From contig JAQGMJ010000030.1 in assembly GCA_028292405.1 (NCBI GenBank), positions 222,039 to 286,038 on the forward strand: DNA of 64,000 bases, written 5' to 3'. Positions within the stretch are counted from its first letter, which is position 1; each line of letters starts with the position of its first letter. Shown in pieces: positions 18,570 through 27,798 of this stretch. This DNA comes from Betaproteobacteria bacterium. Its GTDB lineage: Bacteria > Pseudomonadota > Gammaproteobacteria > Burkholderiales > JAEUOS01. A model generated the notes under the pieces. That model did no database searches and was not told the DNA's origin. It saw nothing but the letters and a program-made list of their open reading frames with translations. Position numbers and translations under genes: made by a program.

Positions 18570-19280
18570 TCAGAGGTACATCAGCTTTTCGCGATCGGTC
18601 TCGGTCGGGGTGAAGCCACGCGTCTCGTAGAAGTTGAAAATCGTCTCAACTACTTCATCGGCGTTGTCGATCACCTGCATCAGGTCCATGTCTTCCGGGC
18701 TGATCAGCTTGTTGCTGATCAATTGGTCGCGCATCCAGTCGAGCATGCCGGCCCAGAATTCGCTGCCGACCAGGATGATCGGCATCTTGGTCGCCTTGCC
18801 GGTCTGCACCAGGGTCAGCGCTTCGGTGAGTTCGTCGAGCGTGCCGAAGCCGCCGGGCATCACGACATAAGCACAGGCAAATTTCACGAACATGTATTTG
18901 CGCGCGAAAAAATGCTTGAAGTACAGCGCGACGTTCTGAAACGAGTTGCCGTGCTGCTCGCGCGGCAGCTCGATGTTCAGGCCCACCGCCGCGCTCTTGC
19001 CGTGGAAGGCGCCGCGATTGGCCGCTTCCATCACGCCCGGGCCGCCGCCGGAGATGACGGCGAAACCGGCGTCGGAAAGCTTGCGTGAAATCTCTTCGGA
19101 GAGCTTGTAATATTTGTGCTCGGGCGCGAGGCGCGCCGAACCGAAAATCGATACCGCCGGATGCAGCGACTCGAGGCGCTCGGTGGCCTCGACGAACTCT
19201 GACATAATCCCGAAGAGGCGCCACGCCTCGCGCGCAGAATAATCCGCTGCCGGGTCCGCCCGGTTTACTTTCGCTTCCAT
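18570..19280 (-). CDS. LOG-family protein (TIGR00730), cytokinin riboside 5'-monophosphate phosphoribohydrolase-like
   Basis: A 236-residue Rossmann-fold protein. Both family motifs are present: SGGGPGVMEAANRGA and MPGGFGTLDELTE (the PGGxGTxxE nucleotide-binding and catalytic block). Related enzymes release a base from nucleoside 5'-monophosphates. The N-terminal 40 residues form an extension found in the long bacterial form. It diverges from polA, with only 21 bases between the start codons, so the two promoters must overlap each other's gene starts. Confidence 0.88.
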   Translation of the reverse strand: MEAKVNRADPAADYSAREAWRLFGIMSEFVEATERLESLHPAVSIFGSARLAPEHKYYKLSEEISRKLSDAGFAVISGGGPGVMEAANRGAFHGKSAAVGLNIELPREQHGNSFQNVALYFKHFFARKYMFVKFACAYVVMPGGFGTLDELTEALTLVQTGKATKMPIILVGSEFWAGMLDWMRDQLISNKLISPEDMDLMQVIDNADEVVETIFNFYETRGFTPTETDREKLMYL

Positions 19281-19301
19281 TTCGATTCCCTCGCTTACCC
19301 T

Positions 19302-22028
19302 ATGCCCAGGCTATTGCTGGTAGACGGCTCATCCTATCTCTATCGCGCGTTTCATGCGCTGCCCGATTTGCGCAGCGACGCCGGCGAGCCCACCGGCGCG
19401 ATTCGCGGCTTTCTCAGCATGATGAAAAAGCTGCGCGAAGATTATCACGCCGACTATATCGCCTGCGTATTCGACGCCAAGGGAAAAACGTTTCGCGACG
19501 ACCAGTACCCGGCCTACAAGGCGCAGCGCGCGCCGATGCCGGAAGACCTGGTGAAACAGATCGAGCCGATCCACGCCTGCACCCGCGCGCTGGGCTGGCC
19601 GATATTGATGGTCGACGGGGTCGAGGCCGACGACGTGATCGGCACCCTGGCGAAGATGGCCGGCGACCTGCAGATCGACACGGTGATTTCCACTGGCGAC
19701 AAGGACATGGCGCAACTGGTGAACCAGCATGTGACGCTGGTGAATACCATGAGCAACGAGACGCTGGACATCCCCGGCGTCAATGCGAAATTCGGCGTGC
19801 CGCCGGAGCGCATCATCGACTACCTGACGCTGATGGGCGACGCGGTGGACAACGTGCCCGGCGTGGAGAAGGTAGGGCCGAAGACGGCCGTGAAATGGAT
19901 CAGCGAATACGGCAGCCTGGACAACGTGATCGCCAATGCCGACAAGATCAAGGGCGTGGTCGGCGACAACCTGCGCAAGGCGCTGGACTGGCTGCCCACT
20001 GCCCGCCAGTTGCTCACCATCAAGTGCGACGTGCCGGAACTGCACCCTGAGATACTCAAGCCCTTGCCGCAGGACGATGCGGCCCTGCTGGAGCTATTCA
20101 AGCGCTACAGCTTCAAGAGCTGGCTGCGCGAAATCGAAAACGGTGGCAAGACGGTCGATGACAGAAAGGACCCGACCGAGGCGGCGCTGGAAGCGCCCGA
20201 CCCGGGTGATCTGCCCGGCGAAAAGCCGAAGGAATACGAAACCATCCGCACCATGGAGCGCCTCGACGCCTGGCTGGAACGGCTCGACGCCGCCGAGATC
20301 GCCGCCGTCGATACCGAGACCACCAGCCTCGACCCGATGCTGGCGCGCCTGGTCGGCATTTCGCTCGCACTGGAACCCTACAAGGGCGCCTACATTCCGC
20401 TCAAGCATCGCGGGCCGGACGCCGAAGACCAGCTCGACTTCGATGCCGTGATCGAAAAAATGCGCCCCTGGCTGGAGAACCCGGCGAAGAAAAAGGTCGG
20501 CCAGCATTTGAAGTACGACGCGCACATTTTCGCCAATCACGGCGTGGTGCTCAACGGCATCGCGCACGACACCCTGCTGCAAAGCTATGTGCTGGAGTCG
20601 CACAAGCCGCACAACATGGATAGCCAGGCCGAGCGCCACCTGGGTCGCAAGACCATCACCTTCGAAGAGGTGTGCGGCAAGGGTGCGAACCAGATCGGCT
20701 TCGACCAGGTAGCGATCGATCGCGCTACCGAATACTCGTCGGAAGATTCCGAGGTCACCCTGCAACTGCATCAAACGCTGTGGCCGCGCATCGAAAACGA
20801 CCCAAAGCTCAGGTTCATCTACGAACTGGAAATTCCGGTGTCCGAAGTGCTGCTGAAAATGGAGCGCAACGGCGTGCTGATCGACGCGGCGCTGCTGGAA
20901 AAGCAGGGCGGCGAACTCGGCGTGAAAATGCTCGAGCTGGAGCAAAAAGCGTATGAACTGGCCGGCCAGCCTTTCAATCTCGGCAGCCCGAAACAGATCG
21001 GCGAAATCTTTTTCGAGCGCATGAAACTCCCGGTGATCAAGAAGACGCCCTCGGGCGCGCCTTCCACCGATGAAGAGGTGCTGCAAAAGCTGGCGGAGGA
21101 TTATCCGCTGCCGAAGATATTGCTCGACTACCGCAGCCTGTCCAAGCTCAAGTCCACGTACACGGACAAGCTGCCGCGCATGGTCAACCCGAATACCGGA
21201 CGGGTGCACACCACCTACGCGCAGGCGGTGGCCGTCACCGGGCGCCTGTCGTCGAACGAGCCGAACCTGCAGAACATCCCGATTCGCACCGCCGAAGGCC
21301 GGCGCATCCGCGAGGCCTTCATCGCCTCTCCAGGCTCTGTGATCATCTCCGCGGACTACTCGCAGATTGAGTTGCGCATCATGGCGCACATCTCGAAGGA
21401 CCCGGCGCTACTCGCCGCATTCGCCGCCAACGAGGACATCCACCGCACCACCGCCTCGCAGGTGTTCGGCGCACCGAAAGAGGAAGTCACCAGCGAGCAG
21501 CGCCGCTACGCCAAGGTGATCAACTTCGGCCTGATCTACGGCATGAGTGCCTTCGGCCTCGCCGGCAACCTCGGCATCGAGCGCGATGCGGCGAAGAACT
21601 ACATCGACCGCTATTTCGAGCGCTTCGCCGGCGTCAAGCGCTACATGGACGATACCCGCGTGATGGCGAAGGAAAAGGGATTCGTCGAAACCGCTTTCGG
21701 CCGCCGCCTCTGGCTGCCGGAGATCAACAGCCCCAACGGCCCGCGCCGCCAGGGCGCCGAGCGCGCGGCGATCAACGCGCCGATGCAGGGCACGGCGGCC
21801 GATTTGATCAAGATGTCGATGATCGCGGTGCAGGACTGGATCGAAAAGGAAAAGCTCGCCACCCGCATGGTGATGCAGGTGCACGACGAACTGGTGCTGG
21901 AGGTACCGGAAGGCGAACTGGAACTGGCGCGCGCCAAGGTGCCGGAACTGATGAGCGAAGTGGCGAAGCTCGACGTGCCGCTGGTGGCCGAGGTGGGCGT
22001 CGGTCCCAACTGGGACAAGGCGCATTAG
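19302..22028 (+). CDS. polA: DNA polymerase I
   Basis: A 908-residue repair and Okazaki-fragment polymerase with all three domains. The 5' nuclease occupies about 1-290 (DGSSYLYRAFHALPD, VDGVEADDVIGT, STGDKDMAQLV). The 3'-5' exonuclease is intact, with AVDTETTSLDP, KYDAHIFANHG and YSSEDSEVTLQL supplying the acidic residues. The polymerase domain has DYSQIELRIMAHIS (motif A), RRYAKVINFGLIYGMS (motif B) and QVHDELVLEV (motif C). Its last four bases overlap the end of the convergent dadA-like gene, so there is no room for a private terminator. Confidence 0.97.
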   Translation: MPRLLLVDGSSYLYRAFHALPDLRSDAGEPTGAIRGFLSMMKKLREDYHADYIACVFDAKGKTFRDDQYPAYKAQRAPMPEDLVKQIEPIHACTRALGWPILMVDGVEADDVIGTLAKMAGDLQIDTVISTGDKDMAQLVNQHVTLVNTMSNETLDIPGVNAKFGVPPERIIDYLTLMGDAVDNVPGVEKVGPKTAVKWISEYGSLDNVIANADKIKGVVGDNLRKALDWLPTARQLLTIKCDVPELHPEILKPLPQDDAALLELFKRYSFKSWLREIENGGKTVDDRKDPTEAALEAPDPGDLPGEKPKEYETIRTMERLDAWLERLDAAEIAAVDTETTSLDPMLARLVGISLALEPYKGAYIPLKHRGPDAEDQLDFDAVIEKMRPWLENPAKKKVGQHLKYDAHIFANHGVVLNGIAHDTLLQSYVLESHKPHNMDSQAERHLGRKTITFEEVCGKGANQIGFDQVAIDRATEYSSEDSEVTLQLHQTLWPRIENDPKLRFIYELEIPVSEVLLKMERNGVLIDAALLEKQGGELGVKMLELEQKAYELAGQPFNLGSPKQIGEIFFERMKLPVIKKTPSGAPSTDEEVLQKLAEDYPLPKILLDYRSLSKLKSTYTDKLPRMVNPNTGRVHTTYAQAVAVTGRLSSNEPNLQNIPIRTAEGRRIREAFIASPGSVIISADYSQIELRIMAHISKDPALLAAFAANEDIHRTTASQVFGAPKEEVTSEQRRYAKVINFGLIYGMSAFGLAGNLGIERDAAKNYIDRYFERFAGVKRYMDDTRVMAKEKGFVETAFGRRLWLPEINSPNGPRRQGAERAAINAPMQGTAADLIKMSMIAVQDWIEKEKLATRMVMQVHDELVLEVPEGELELARAKVPELMSEVAKLDVPLVAEVGVGPNWDKAH

Positions 22029-23284
22029 CCGAAGCGGGACAGTCCGAGGTCGCTGATATCAATCTCGGGCGATTTGCCCGACACCACATCGGCCGTCACA
22101 CGGCCGATGCCGCAGGCCGTGGTCCAGCCGTTGGAGCCGCCGCCGGTGGCGAGAAACAAGTTGCGGTAGCGGGTCGCGCCAACCAGCGGCGCGCCATCCG
22201 GCGTCATCGGCCGCATGCCGGCCCAGTATTCGGCGCCGCGCAGGTCGATGGCGCCAAATAGTTCCGAGAGTGATTTGACGATGGTGGCGCAATCGGCCGG
22301 GCTGACGGAAACGTCGCGCGCGCCGATCTCGGCAGTGCCGGCGGCGCGGATCTTGTTGCCCATGCGGGTCACCGCGACTTTCAGCGCCTCATCGACGATG
22401 CCGCTTTTCGGCGCTTTGGCGTCGTCGATGATCGGTACGGTGACCGCATAACCCTTCACGGGATAGATGGGTACATCGAGACCCAGTGGACGGGCGAGCG
22501 CGACCGAGGCATGGGCACAGGAAAGTACGTAGGCATCCGCAGCCAGGCTGCCGTCGGCCAGCGCGACGCTCATACTGTCTCCCGCTGACTGCAGGCCGCT
22601 GATCGTAGTCGAATAGCGAAAGGCCACGCCGTTCTCGCCCAGCGATTGCGCGAGTTTGCTGGTGAACAACTGGCAATTGCCGGTCTCGTCCGCCGGCATC
22701 AGCAAACCGCCGGCGATCAGGCCGCGTGCGCTGGCGAGCGCGGGGTCGAAGACGATGCAGTCATCCGGGCTCATCAAGCGGTGCGGAACACCGGCTTGCG
22801 CCAACACTTTGGCGCCCAGTTGCGCGTTATCCACGCCGGCCTGATCGCGGAAAACCTGCAGATTGCCGACGGTGGTCTGCTCGTAATCGATGGCGAGTCG
22901 TTCGCGCAATGCCTTGAGCTGCGCATGGCTATAACGCGCGATGCGCCCCATGCGCGCTTTGTTGATCGCGTATCGCCGAGCGTCGCATTCGCCGAGAAAG
23001 CGCTTCAACCAGTTCCATTGACGCGCATCCAGGCGCGGCGTGAATTTCAGCGCCGTCTCGATCCCCAGCCAGGCCTGCATCGACCATTTGGCCGACTTCC
23101 AGCGCATCCCGGGTGCGGCCCAGGGCGTGGCGTAGGAAGGGCAGACGTGGCCGGCATTGGCGTAGCTGGTTTCCAGCGCCGGCGCCGGCTGGCGGTCCAC
23201 TACTGTTACTTCATGCCCGGCTTCGCGCAGGTAGTAGGCCGTGGCGATGCCGGCGACACCGGCACCCAGAACCGCCACGCGCAT
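22025..23284 (-). CDS. dadA: D-amino-acid dehydrogenase (DadA-like FAD oxidoreductase)
   Basis: A 419-residue FAD enzyme of the DAO family that probably oxidises D-amino acids to 2-oxo acids and passes electrons to the respiratory chain. The N-terminal FAD motif is VLGAGVAGIATAYYL with the acidic end VVDR. DadA-type blocks are visible: SYANAGHVCPSYATPWAAPG and, at the C-terminus, LATGGGSNGWTTACGIG, a variant of the usual GHGTLGWT motif. It is the last gene of a four-gene operon with a TRAP transporter and begins directly after the dctM stop. The pairing suggests the transported compound is the substrate of this enzyme. Confidence 0.85.
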   Translation of the reverse strand: MRVAVLGAGVAGIATAYYLREAGHEVTVVDRQPAPALETSYANAGHVCPSYATPWAAPGMRWKSAKWSMQAWLGIETALKFTPRLDARQWNWLKRFLGECDARRYAINKARMGRIARYSHAQLKALRERLAIDYEQTTVGNLQVFRDQAGVDNAQLGAKVLAQAGVPHRLMSPDDCIVFDPALASARGLIAGGLLMPADETGNCQLFTSKLAQSLGENGVAFRYSTTISGLQSAGDSMSVALADGSLAADAYVLSCAHASVALARPLGLDVPIYPVKGYAVTVPIIDDAKAPKSGIVDEALKVAVTRMGNKIRAAGTAEIGARDVSVSPADCATIVKSLSELFGAIDLRGAEYWAGMRPMTPDGAPLVGATRYRNLFLATGGGSNGWTTACGIGRVTADVVSGKSPEIDISDLGLSRFG

Positions 23285-24604
23285 CTACTTCGCCGCCCCC
23301 ATCACGTAATCGGGGAACCAGGTCACCAGGATCGGGAACACGGTGATGATGCCGATGGCCACCACCAGGCAGGCAAAGAAGGGCAGGGACGCCTTGGCGA
23401 TGTAGTTGGAGTCCTTGCCCGTCATGTTCTGTAGCACGAAAAGGTTGAAGCCCACCGGCGGGGTGACTTCCGCGATCTCGACCAGCAGCACGATGAAAAT
23501 GCCGAACCAGATCTTGTCGAAGCCGGCCTTGGCGATCATCGGCAACACCACCGAGGAGGTGAGCACGATCATCGAAATGCCGTCCAGCGCCGTGCCCAGC
23601 ACGATGTACACCAGCGAGAGCACGCCGATCAATGCGTAGGGCGAGAGGTGCAAGGTGGACACCCATTCCGCCAGGTGCGCGGGGATGCCGGTGAGCGCCA
23701 TGGTTTGCGTGAGCACCGAGGCGCCGGCAAGAATGAACATGATCATGCAGGAGACGCGGGTGGAGCCCATCAGGCTGGCAAAAAAGTTTTCCCAGGTCAG
23801 GCTGCGGCTCCAGGCGGCGATCGCCAGCGAACCGAGTACCCCGTAGGCGGCGCATTCGGTGGCGGTGGCCCAGCCGGCGATCAGCACCCAGACGATGAAA
23901 ATGATCAGCACCGTGCAGGGGATCAGGTTGCCAGACTTCTTCAGCTTGTCCTTGAACGACATCCAGGGGCCGGCCGGCGGCACCTGCTCCGGGTTGCGGA
24001 TCGACCACCAGGCGATATAGCCGGAGAACAGGATCATCAGCAAAAAGCCCGGGATGAAGCCGGCGAGGAAAATGCGGATGATCGAGGCGTCCGCCGCCAC
24101 CGCGTAGACCACCATGGTGATCGAAGGCGGGATCAGGATCCCCAGCGTGCCGGCGGTAGCCAGCGACCCTAGCACCATGTTTTCGTTATAGCCGCGCTTC
24201 ACCAGTTCCGGCAGCGCCACCTTGGCAATCGTCGCGCAAGTGGCGGCAGAGGAGCCGGAGACCGAGCCGAAAATGCCGCAGCCCAGGATGGTGGTGTGCA
24301 TCAGCCGCCCGGGCACGTTGTTCAGCCAGGGCGCCAAGCCTTCGAACATCTCCTCGGAAAGCTTGGTTCGAAATAATATTTCGCCCATCCAGATGAACAG
24401 TGGCAGGGCCGCCAGTTCCCAGGAAGCACTCGACCCCCAGAGGGCGGAAAAAATGTACTCGGCCTGGGCGTCCGCCCCTTTCTGGGTGAACCAGACCATG
24501 CCGATCCAGCCGACCATGGCAAGGGTCAGGGCAATCCACACCCCGCCGGTCAACAGCAGCAGCATCACGAACAACAGCAGTCCGCCTACCTCGACGACGT
24601 TCAT
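23285..24604 (-). CDS. dctM: TRAP transporter large permease subunit (DctM family)
   Basis: A 439-residue inner-membrane protein with about 12 membrane segments, including FGSVSGSSAATCATIAKVAL and GILIPPSITMVVYAVAADAS, which are hallmark loops of the DctM family. It forms the sodium-driven transport pathway with the DctQ-like subunit and receives substrate from the periplasmic binding protein. Its start overlaps the small-subunit stop by four bases and the dadA-like gene follows with no gap. Confidence 0.93.
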   Translation of the reverse strand: MNVVEVGGLLLFVMLLLLTGGVWIALTLAMVGWIGMVWFTQKGADAQAEYIFSALWGSSASWELAALPLFIWMGEILFRTKLSEEMFEGLAPWLNNVPGRLMHTTILGCGIFGSVSGSSAATCATIAKVALPELVKRGYNENMVLGSLATAGTLGILIPPSITMVVYAVAADASIIRIFLAGFIPGFLLMILFSGYIAWWSIRNPEQVPPAGPWMSFKDKLKKSGNLIPCTVLIIFIVWVLIAGWATATECAAYGVLGSLAIAAWSRSLTWENFFASLMGSTRVSCMIMFILAGASVLTQTMALTGIPAHLAEWVSTLHLSPYALIGVLSLVYIVLGTALDGISMIVLTSSVVLPMIAKAGFDKIWFGIFIVLLVEIAEVTPPVGFNLFVLQNMTGKDSNYIAKASLPFFACLVVAIGIITVFPILVTWFPDYVMGAAK

Positions 24605-25134
24605 ACGTCCTCGCTGAAATCGCCGCGGGCGTGGCGTTCTTCGACCGCGCGGACGTAGGTGGGAATGCGGCCCATCAGCACCAGCACCAGCTCATCAATG
24701 AAGGCGACGAACAGGAGCGCCGAGCCGATCACCAGGCTCATTTGCGGTATCCACAGGGGAATCACCACCAGGCCGCCAGCCATCTCGTGGTACTGGTAGT
24801 TGTTGTAGACGAACACCGTGACGGCGTAGGTCATGTAGCCGACGAAGGCCGTGGCAATCGACAGCGACAGCACTTCGAAAGCGCGGCGCATTTTCGGGTT
24901 CAGGCTTTCCAGCAGCAGGCCGACGCGCACGAAGTCGCCGTGCTTGAAGGTATGGGCCAGGCCGAAAAAGGCGGCGCCCGCCGTCATCCAGGCGGCCACC
25001 TCGGTGGAGCCGCCGGTGCGAAAGCCCATCTCGCGCATCGCCGAGCCGATCACCATGATGGCAAAAATGGCGAAAACAAAAAACGCCGCGAGATAACCCG
25101 CGGCGTCGTAGATCCAGTCTAGCGTTTTACGCAT
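24601..25134 (-). CDS. dctQ: TRAP transporter small permease subunit (DctQ family)
   Basis: A 177-residue membrane protein with four membrane segments. LDWIYDAAGYLAAFFVFAIF begins the first, and the GAAFFGLAHTFKHGDFVRVG segment is typical of DctQ. It lies three bases after the binding-protein stop and overlaps dctM by four. It is needed for assembly and function of the large subunit. Confidence 0.9.
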   Translation of the reverse strand: MRKTLDWIYDAAGYLAAFFVFAIFAIMVIGSAMREMGFRTGGSTEVAAWMTAGAAFFGLAHTFKHGDFVRVGLLLESLNPKMRRAFEVLSLSIATAFVGYMTYAVTVFVYNNYQYHEMAGGLVVIPLWIPQMSLVIGSALLFVAFIDELVLVLMGRIPTYVRAVEERHARGDFSEDV

Positions 25135-25137
25135 TCG

Positions 25138-26118
25138 TCACATCTTGCGGTAGGCGTCGACCACCGCCTTGCCGTCCGGGCCGGCGCGCTTGAGCCAGTC
25201 GGCGAGCATGATGGCGCCGACCTGCTTCATGTCCGCCGACAGCTTGGGCGTGGGCTTGATGATCTTCATGCCGTTCTTGGTCATCTGGTCGGCATACCAC
25301 TGGTTCTTGTCCTGCGACATTTTCCAGCCGCGGGTCTCGGCGGCGGCGGCGGCCTTGAGCACCGCCTCCTGGGTCGGCTTGTCGAGCGCGTCGAACGCCT
25401 TCTGGCTGACGATAATCGCGTTCTTCGGCAGCCAGGCCTGGGTGTCGTACCAGTTCTTCACGCTTTCGAAGGTCTTGGTGTCGAAGCCGGTGGACAATGA
25501 CGACATGTACGAATCCACCACGCCGGTGGCCAGCGCCTGCGACAGTTCAGCCGCCTGGATGGTGACGGGGGTGGCGTTGACCAGCTCGGCGATCTTGTTG
25601 GTGGCCGGGCTGTAGGCACGCCATTTCAGGCCCTTCATGTCGACCACGCTGTTGATTTCACGCTTGGAGTAGATGCCTTGCGGCCCCCATGGCACCGTAT
25701 AAAGGAGCTTCATGCCTTGCGAGCCGAGCAGCTTGTCCAGCGCCGGCTTTTGCGCCTTGTAGAGCTTCATCGACTCGCTGTAGCTGGCGGCCAGGAAGGG
25801 CACGCCGTCGAGTTCGTAGACCGCGTCTTCATTGGCGAAATTGGCCAGGAGGATTTCGCCGATCTGCACCTGGCCGCCGCGAATCGCGCGCTTGATGTCC
25901 GGCGCCTTGATCAGCGAGGCGTTGGCATGCAGGTTGATCTTCAGCTTGCCGCCGGTGGCCTTGGCGATGTCGTCGATGAACAACTGCACGTTTTCGGTGT
26001 GGAAGTTGGTCGTCGGGTAGGCGGTGGGCAGGTCCCAGGCAGTCTGGGCTTGCGCAACGCCGGCCACCGCAAATGCGGCGAAGGCTGCAGCGGCGAGCAG
26101 GGTGCGGTCAAAGCGCAT
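25138..26118 (-). CDS. dctP: TRAP transporter periplasmic substrate-binding protein (DctP family)
   Basis: A 326-residue exported protein with a signal peptide ending at VAQAQTA (about residue 25). The mature part has the DctP fold: VQLFIDDIAKATGGKLKINL, the IKRAIRGGQVQIGE strand and the GLKWRAYSPATNKIAELVNA segment that includes the arginine usually binding a carboxylate. The substrate is therefore likely a carboxylated compound, perhaps a D-amino acid or derivative given the dadA-like gene in the operon. A GGAGAC ribosome site lies just upstream of the ATG. First gene of the operon. Confidence 0.92.
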   Translation of the reverse strand: MRFDRTLLAAAAFAAFAVAGVAQAQTAWDLPTAYPTTNFHTENVQLFIDDIAKATGGKLKINLHANASLIKAPDIKRAIRGGQVQIGEILLANFANEDAVYELDGVPFLAASYSESMKLYKAQKPALDKLLGSQGMKLLYTVPWGPQGIYSKREINSVVDMKGLKWRAYSPATNKIAELVNATPVTIQAAELSQALATGVVDSYMSSLSTGFDTKTFESVKNWYDTQAWLPKNAIIVSQKAFDALDKPTQEAVLKAAAAAETRGWKMSQDKNQWYADQMTKNGMKIIKPTPKLSADMKQVGAIMLADWLKRAGPDGKAVVDAYRKM

Positions 26119-26231
26119 GGCGGTCTCCAGTGATGCGGTTCATAAGAATAAGGTTAAGCTAGGATTGTGCCACGGCTCAAGCGGATTTGCGCCTGGTTTT
26201 CATCACGGCGTCAAAACTGGCAGGGCCGTGC

Positions 26232-27020
26232 TCAAACGGCTTCGAATTCGAGGACGCAGCCGATCTCTGCTTGCGCATCGACGGTGATGCCCTGCTTGCT
26301 GGTTTGATAGGCGATGCCGCCTTGCTTGAGCGCCGCGGCGCAACGCGCCAGCGAAGAAGTGCCGAAGGTCAGCTTGCGCATGCCCGGTGCGCCTGCAGTG
26401 AGAGTGAACTCGAAAGCCGGCAGGCGGATTACGCAGGCGCCCGCGCCGGCTTCGGCCACCTCGGCACCTTCCATCGCGCGCAGATAGATGGGCGCGGCGG
26501 CCAGCGGGTCGGCCACCTGGATTGCCAGGCGGGTCATCGCCTTGACCGCATTGGCGTGGCCCTGCCATTCCGGGCGCCACACCAGTTCGGGCGTGAGCTG
26601 CTGGCAGTAGTAGAACCAGGAGCCGGGCACCGTATCGGGCTCCAGGCGGGTGACGCGAAAGGCGACATCGGCGGTCTTGCCTTGCCCCAAGTCCAGCGGA
26701 CGCGAAAAGTCGGACACCGGGCGCGGCGCCAGGCCACGGTCCTGCAACAGCAGGCGGACGCGGTCGGCGTCGTCGGCGCTGAGCACGGTGGCCATCAGGC
26801 CGGCGGGGCGCTGGACCAGTTCGGGGCGCTTTTCCGGCGGTTTTCCCAACGGGTAGCCGAGCAGTTCCAGGTAATCGTGCTGGAACACGATCACATGATT
26901 GAGCGAGCCCAGGGTGTGGTGGCCGCGCGGGGCGACGATGAAGCCTAGCGCCTCGAAAAAGGCGACGGCTTCGTCGGTGCGGTCGCGGGTGTTGATGACG
27001 ATGTGGTCGATGCTGTTCAT
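26232..27020 (-). CDS. VOC-superfamily protein (glyoxalase-like)
   Basis: A 262-residue protein with two VOC modules: IDHIVINTRDRTDEAVAFFE at the start and a second beta-alpha-beta block around residues 140-240. It matches the longer glyoxalase-like domain proteins, which are metal-dependent enzymes of varied chemistry. It lies upstream of the TRAP operon on the same strand with a 113-base gap and is divergent from the racemase-like gene. No substrate can be assigned. Confidence 0.75.
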   Translation of the reverse strand: MNSIDHIVINTRDRTDEAVAFFEALGFIVAPRGHHTLGSLNHVIVFQHDYLELLGYPLGKPPEKRPELVQRPAGLMATVLSADDADRVRLLLQDRGLAPRPVSDFSRPLDLGQGKTADVAFRVTRLEPDTVPGSWFYYCQQLTPELVWRPEWQGHANAVKAMTRLAIQVADPLAAAPIYLRAMEGAEVAEAGAGACVIRLPAFEFTLTAGAPGMRKLTFGTSSLARCAAALKQGGIAYQTSKQGITVDAQAEIGCVLEFEAV

Positions 27021-27123
27021 GCCGCGATACTATCGCGACTGTGCGATTTGAAGAATCTCCGGTGCGCCACGCTTTACAAATTTTTTACGCGCGACTCGCG
27101 ATAGCGCGCGGGGCAGGGCGCTG

Positions 27124-27798
27124 ATGGCCGCGCCGGCCCTGGGCGTGCTGATGCTGGAGACGCGCTTTCCGCGCGTGCCGGGCGATATCGGCAATCCCGC
27201 CAGCTTTGACTTTCCGGTGCGCTACCGCATCGTGCGTGGCGCTTCACCTGCACGGGTGGTGCGCGAGCGCGCGGCGGGTTTGCTGCAGCCTTTCATCGAG
27301 GCGGCGCGCGAGCTGGTGGAGGAGGGCTGCGGGGCGATCGGCACCAGTTGCGGCTTTTTGGCGCTGTTTCAGCGCGAGTTGCAGGCGGCGTTGCCGGTGC
27401 CGGTGGCCACCTCCAGCATGTTGCAGGTGGCTCCGTTACAGGCTGCGCTGCCGGCGGGCAAGCGGGTGGGCATCATCACCATCGCGGCGCAATCCCTGAC
27501 GGCGGACCATTTGCGCGGTGCCGGCGCCGATCCGGCTACGCCGGTGATGGGCGTGCGCGAGGACGGTGAATTCGCGCGGGCGATCCTGGGCGACCTGCCG
27601 CAGATGGATACCGGCAAGCTGCGTGACGAGGTGCTGGAGGCCGGGGCGCGCTTGCAGGAAGCGCACCCGGAAGTGGCCGCCTTTGTGCTCGAGTGCACCA
27701 ACATGCCGCCGTATGCGGATGCCTTGCGCTGCGCCAGCGGCCTGCCGGTCTACGACGTGCTGAGCCTGCTCAGGCAGTTGCCGCGATTGCGCGCCTGA
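27124..27798 (+). CDS. Aspartate/glutamate racemase family protein
   Basis: A 224-residue protein of the Asp/Glu/hydantoin racemase superfamily, which uses two cysteines to move a proton on either face of an amino acid. Both are in place: Cys76 in GTSCGF and Cys191 in ECTNMPPYA. It begins LGVLMLETRFPRVPGDIGNP, typical of a subgroup of unknown substrate. It diverges from the VOC gene and the TRAP-dadA operon beyond it. Its 3' end overlaps the convergent NRDE gene by 29 bases. Confidence 0.8.
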   Translation: MAAPALGVLMLETRFPRVPGDIGNPASFDFPVRYRIVRGASPARVVRERAAGLLQPFIEAARELVEEGCGAIGTSCGFLALFQRELQAALPVPVATSSMLQVAPLQAALPAGKRVGIITIAAQSLTADHLRGAGADPATPVMGVREDGEFARAILGDLPQMDTGKLRDEVLEAGARLQEAHPEVAAFVLECTNMPPYADALRCASGLPVYDVLSLLRQLPRLRA

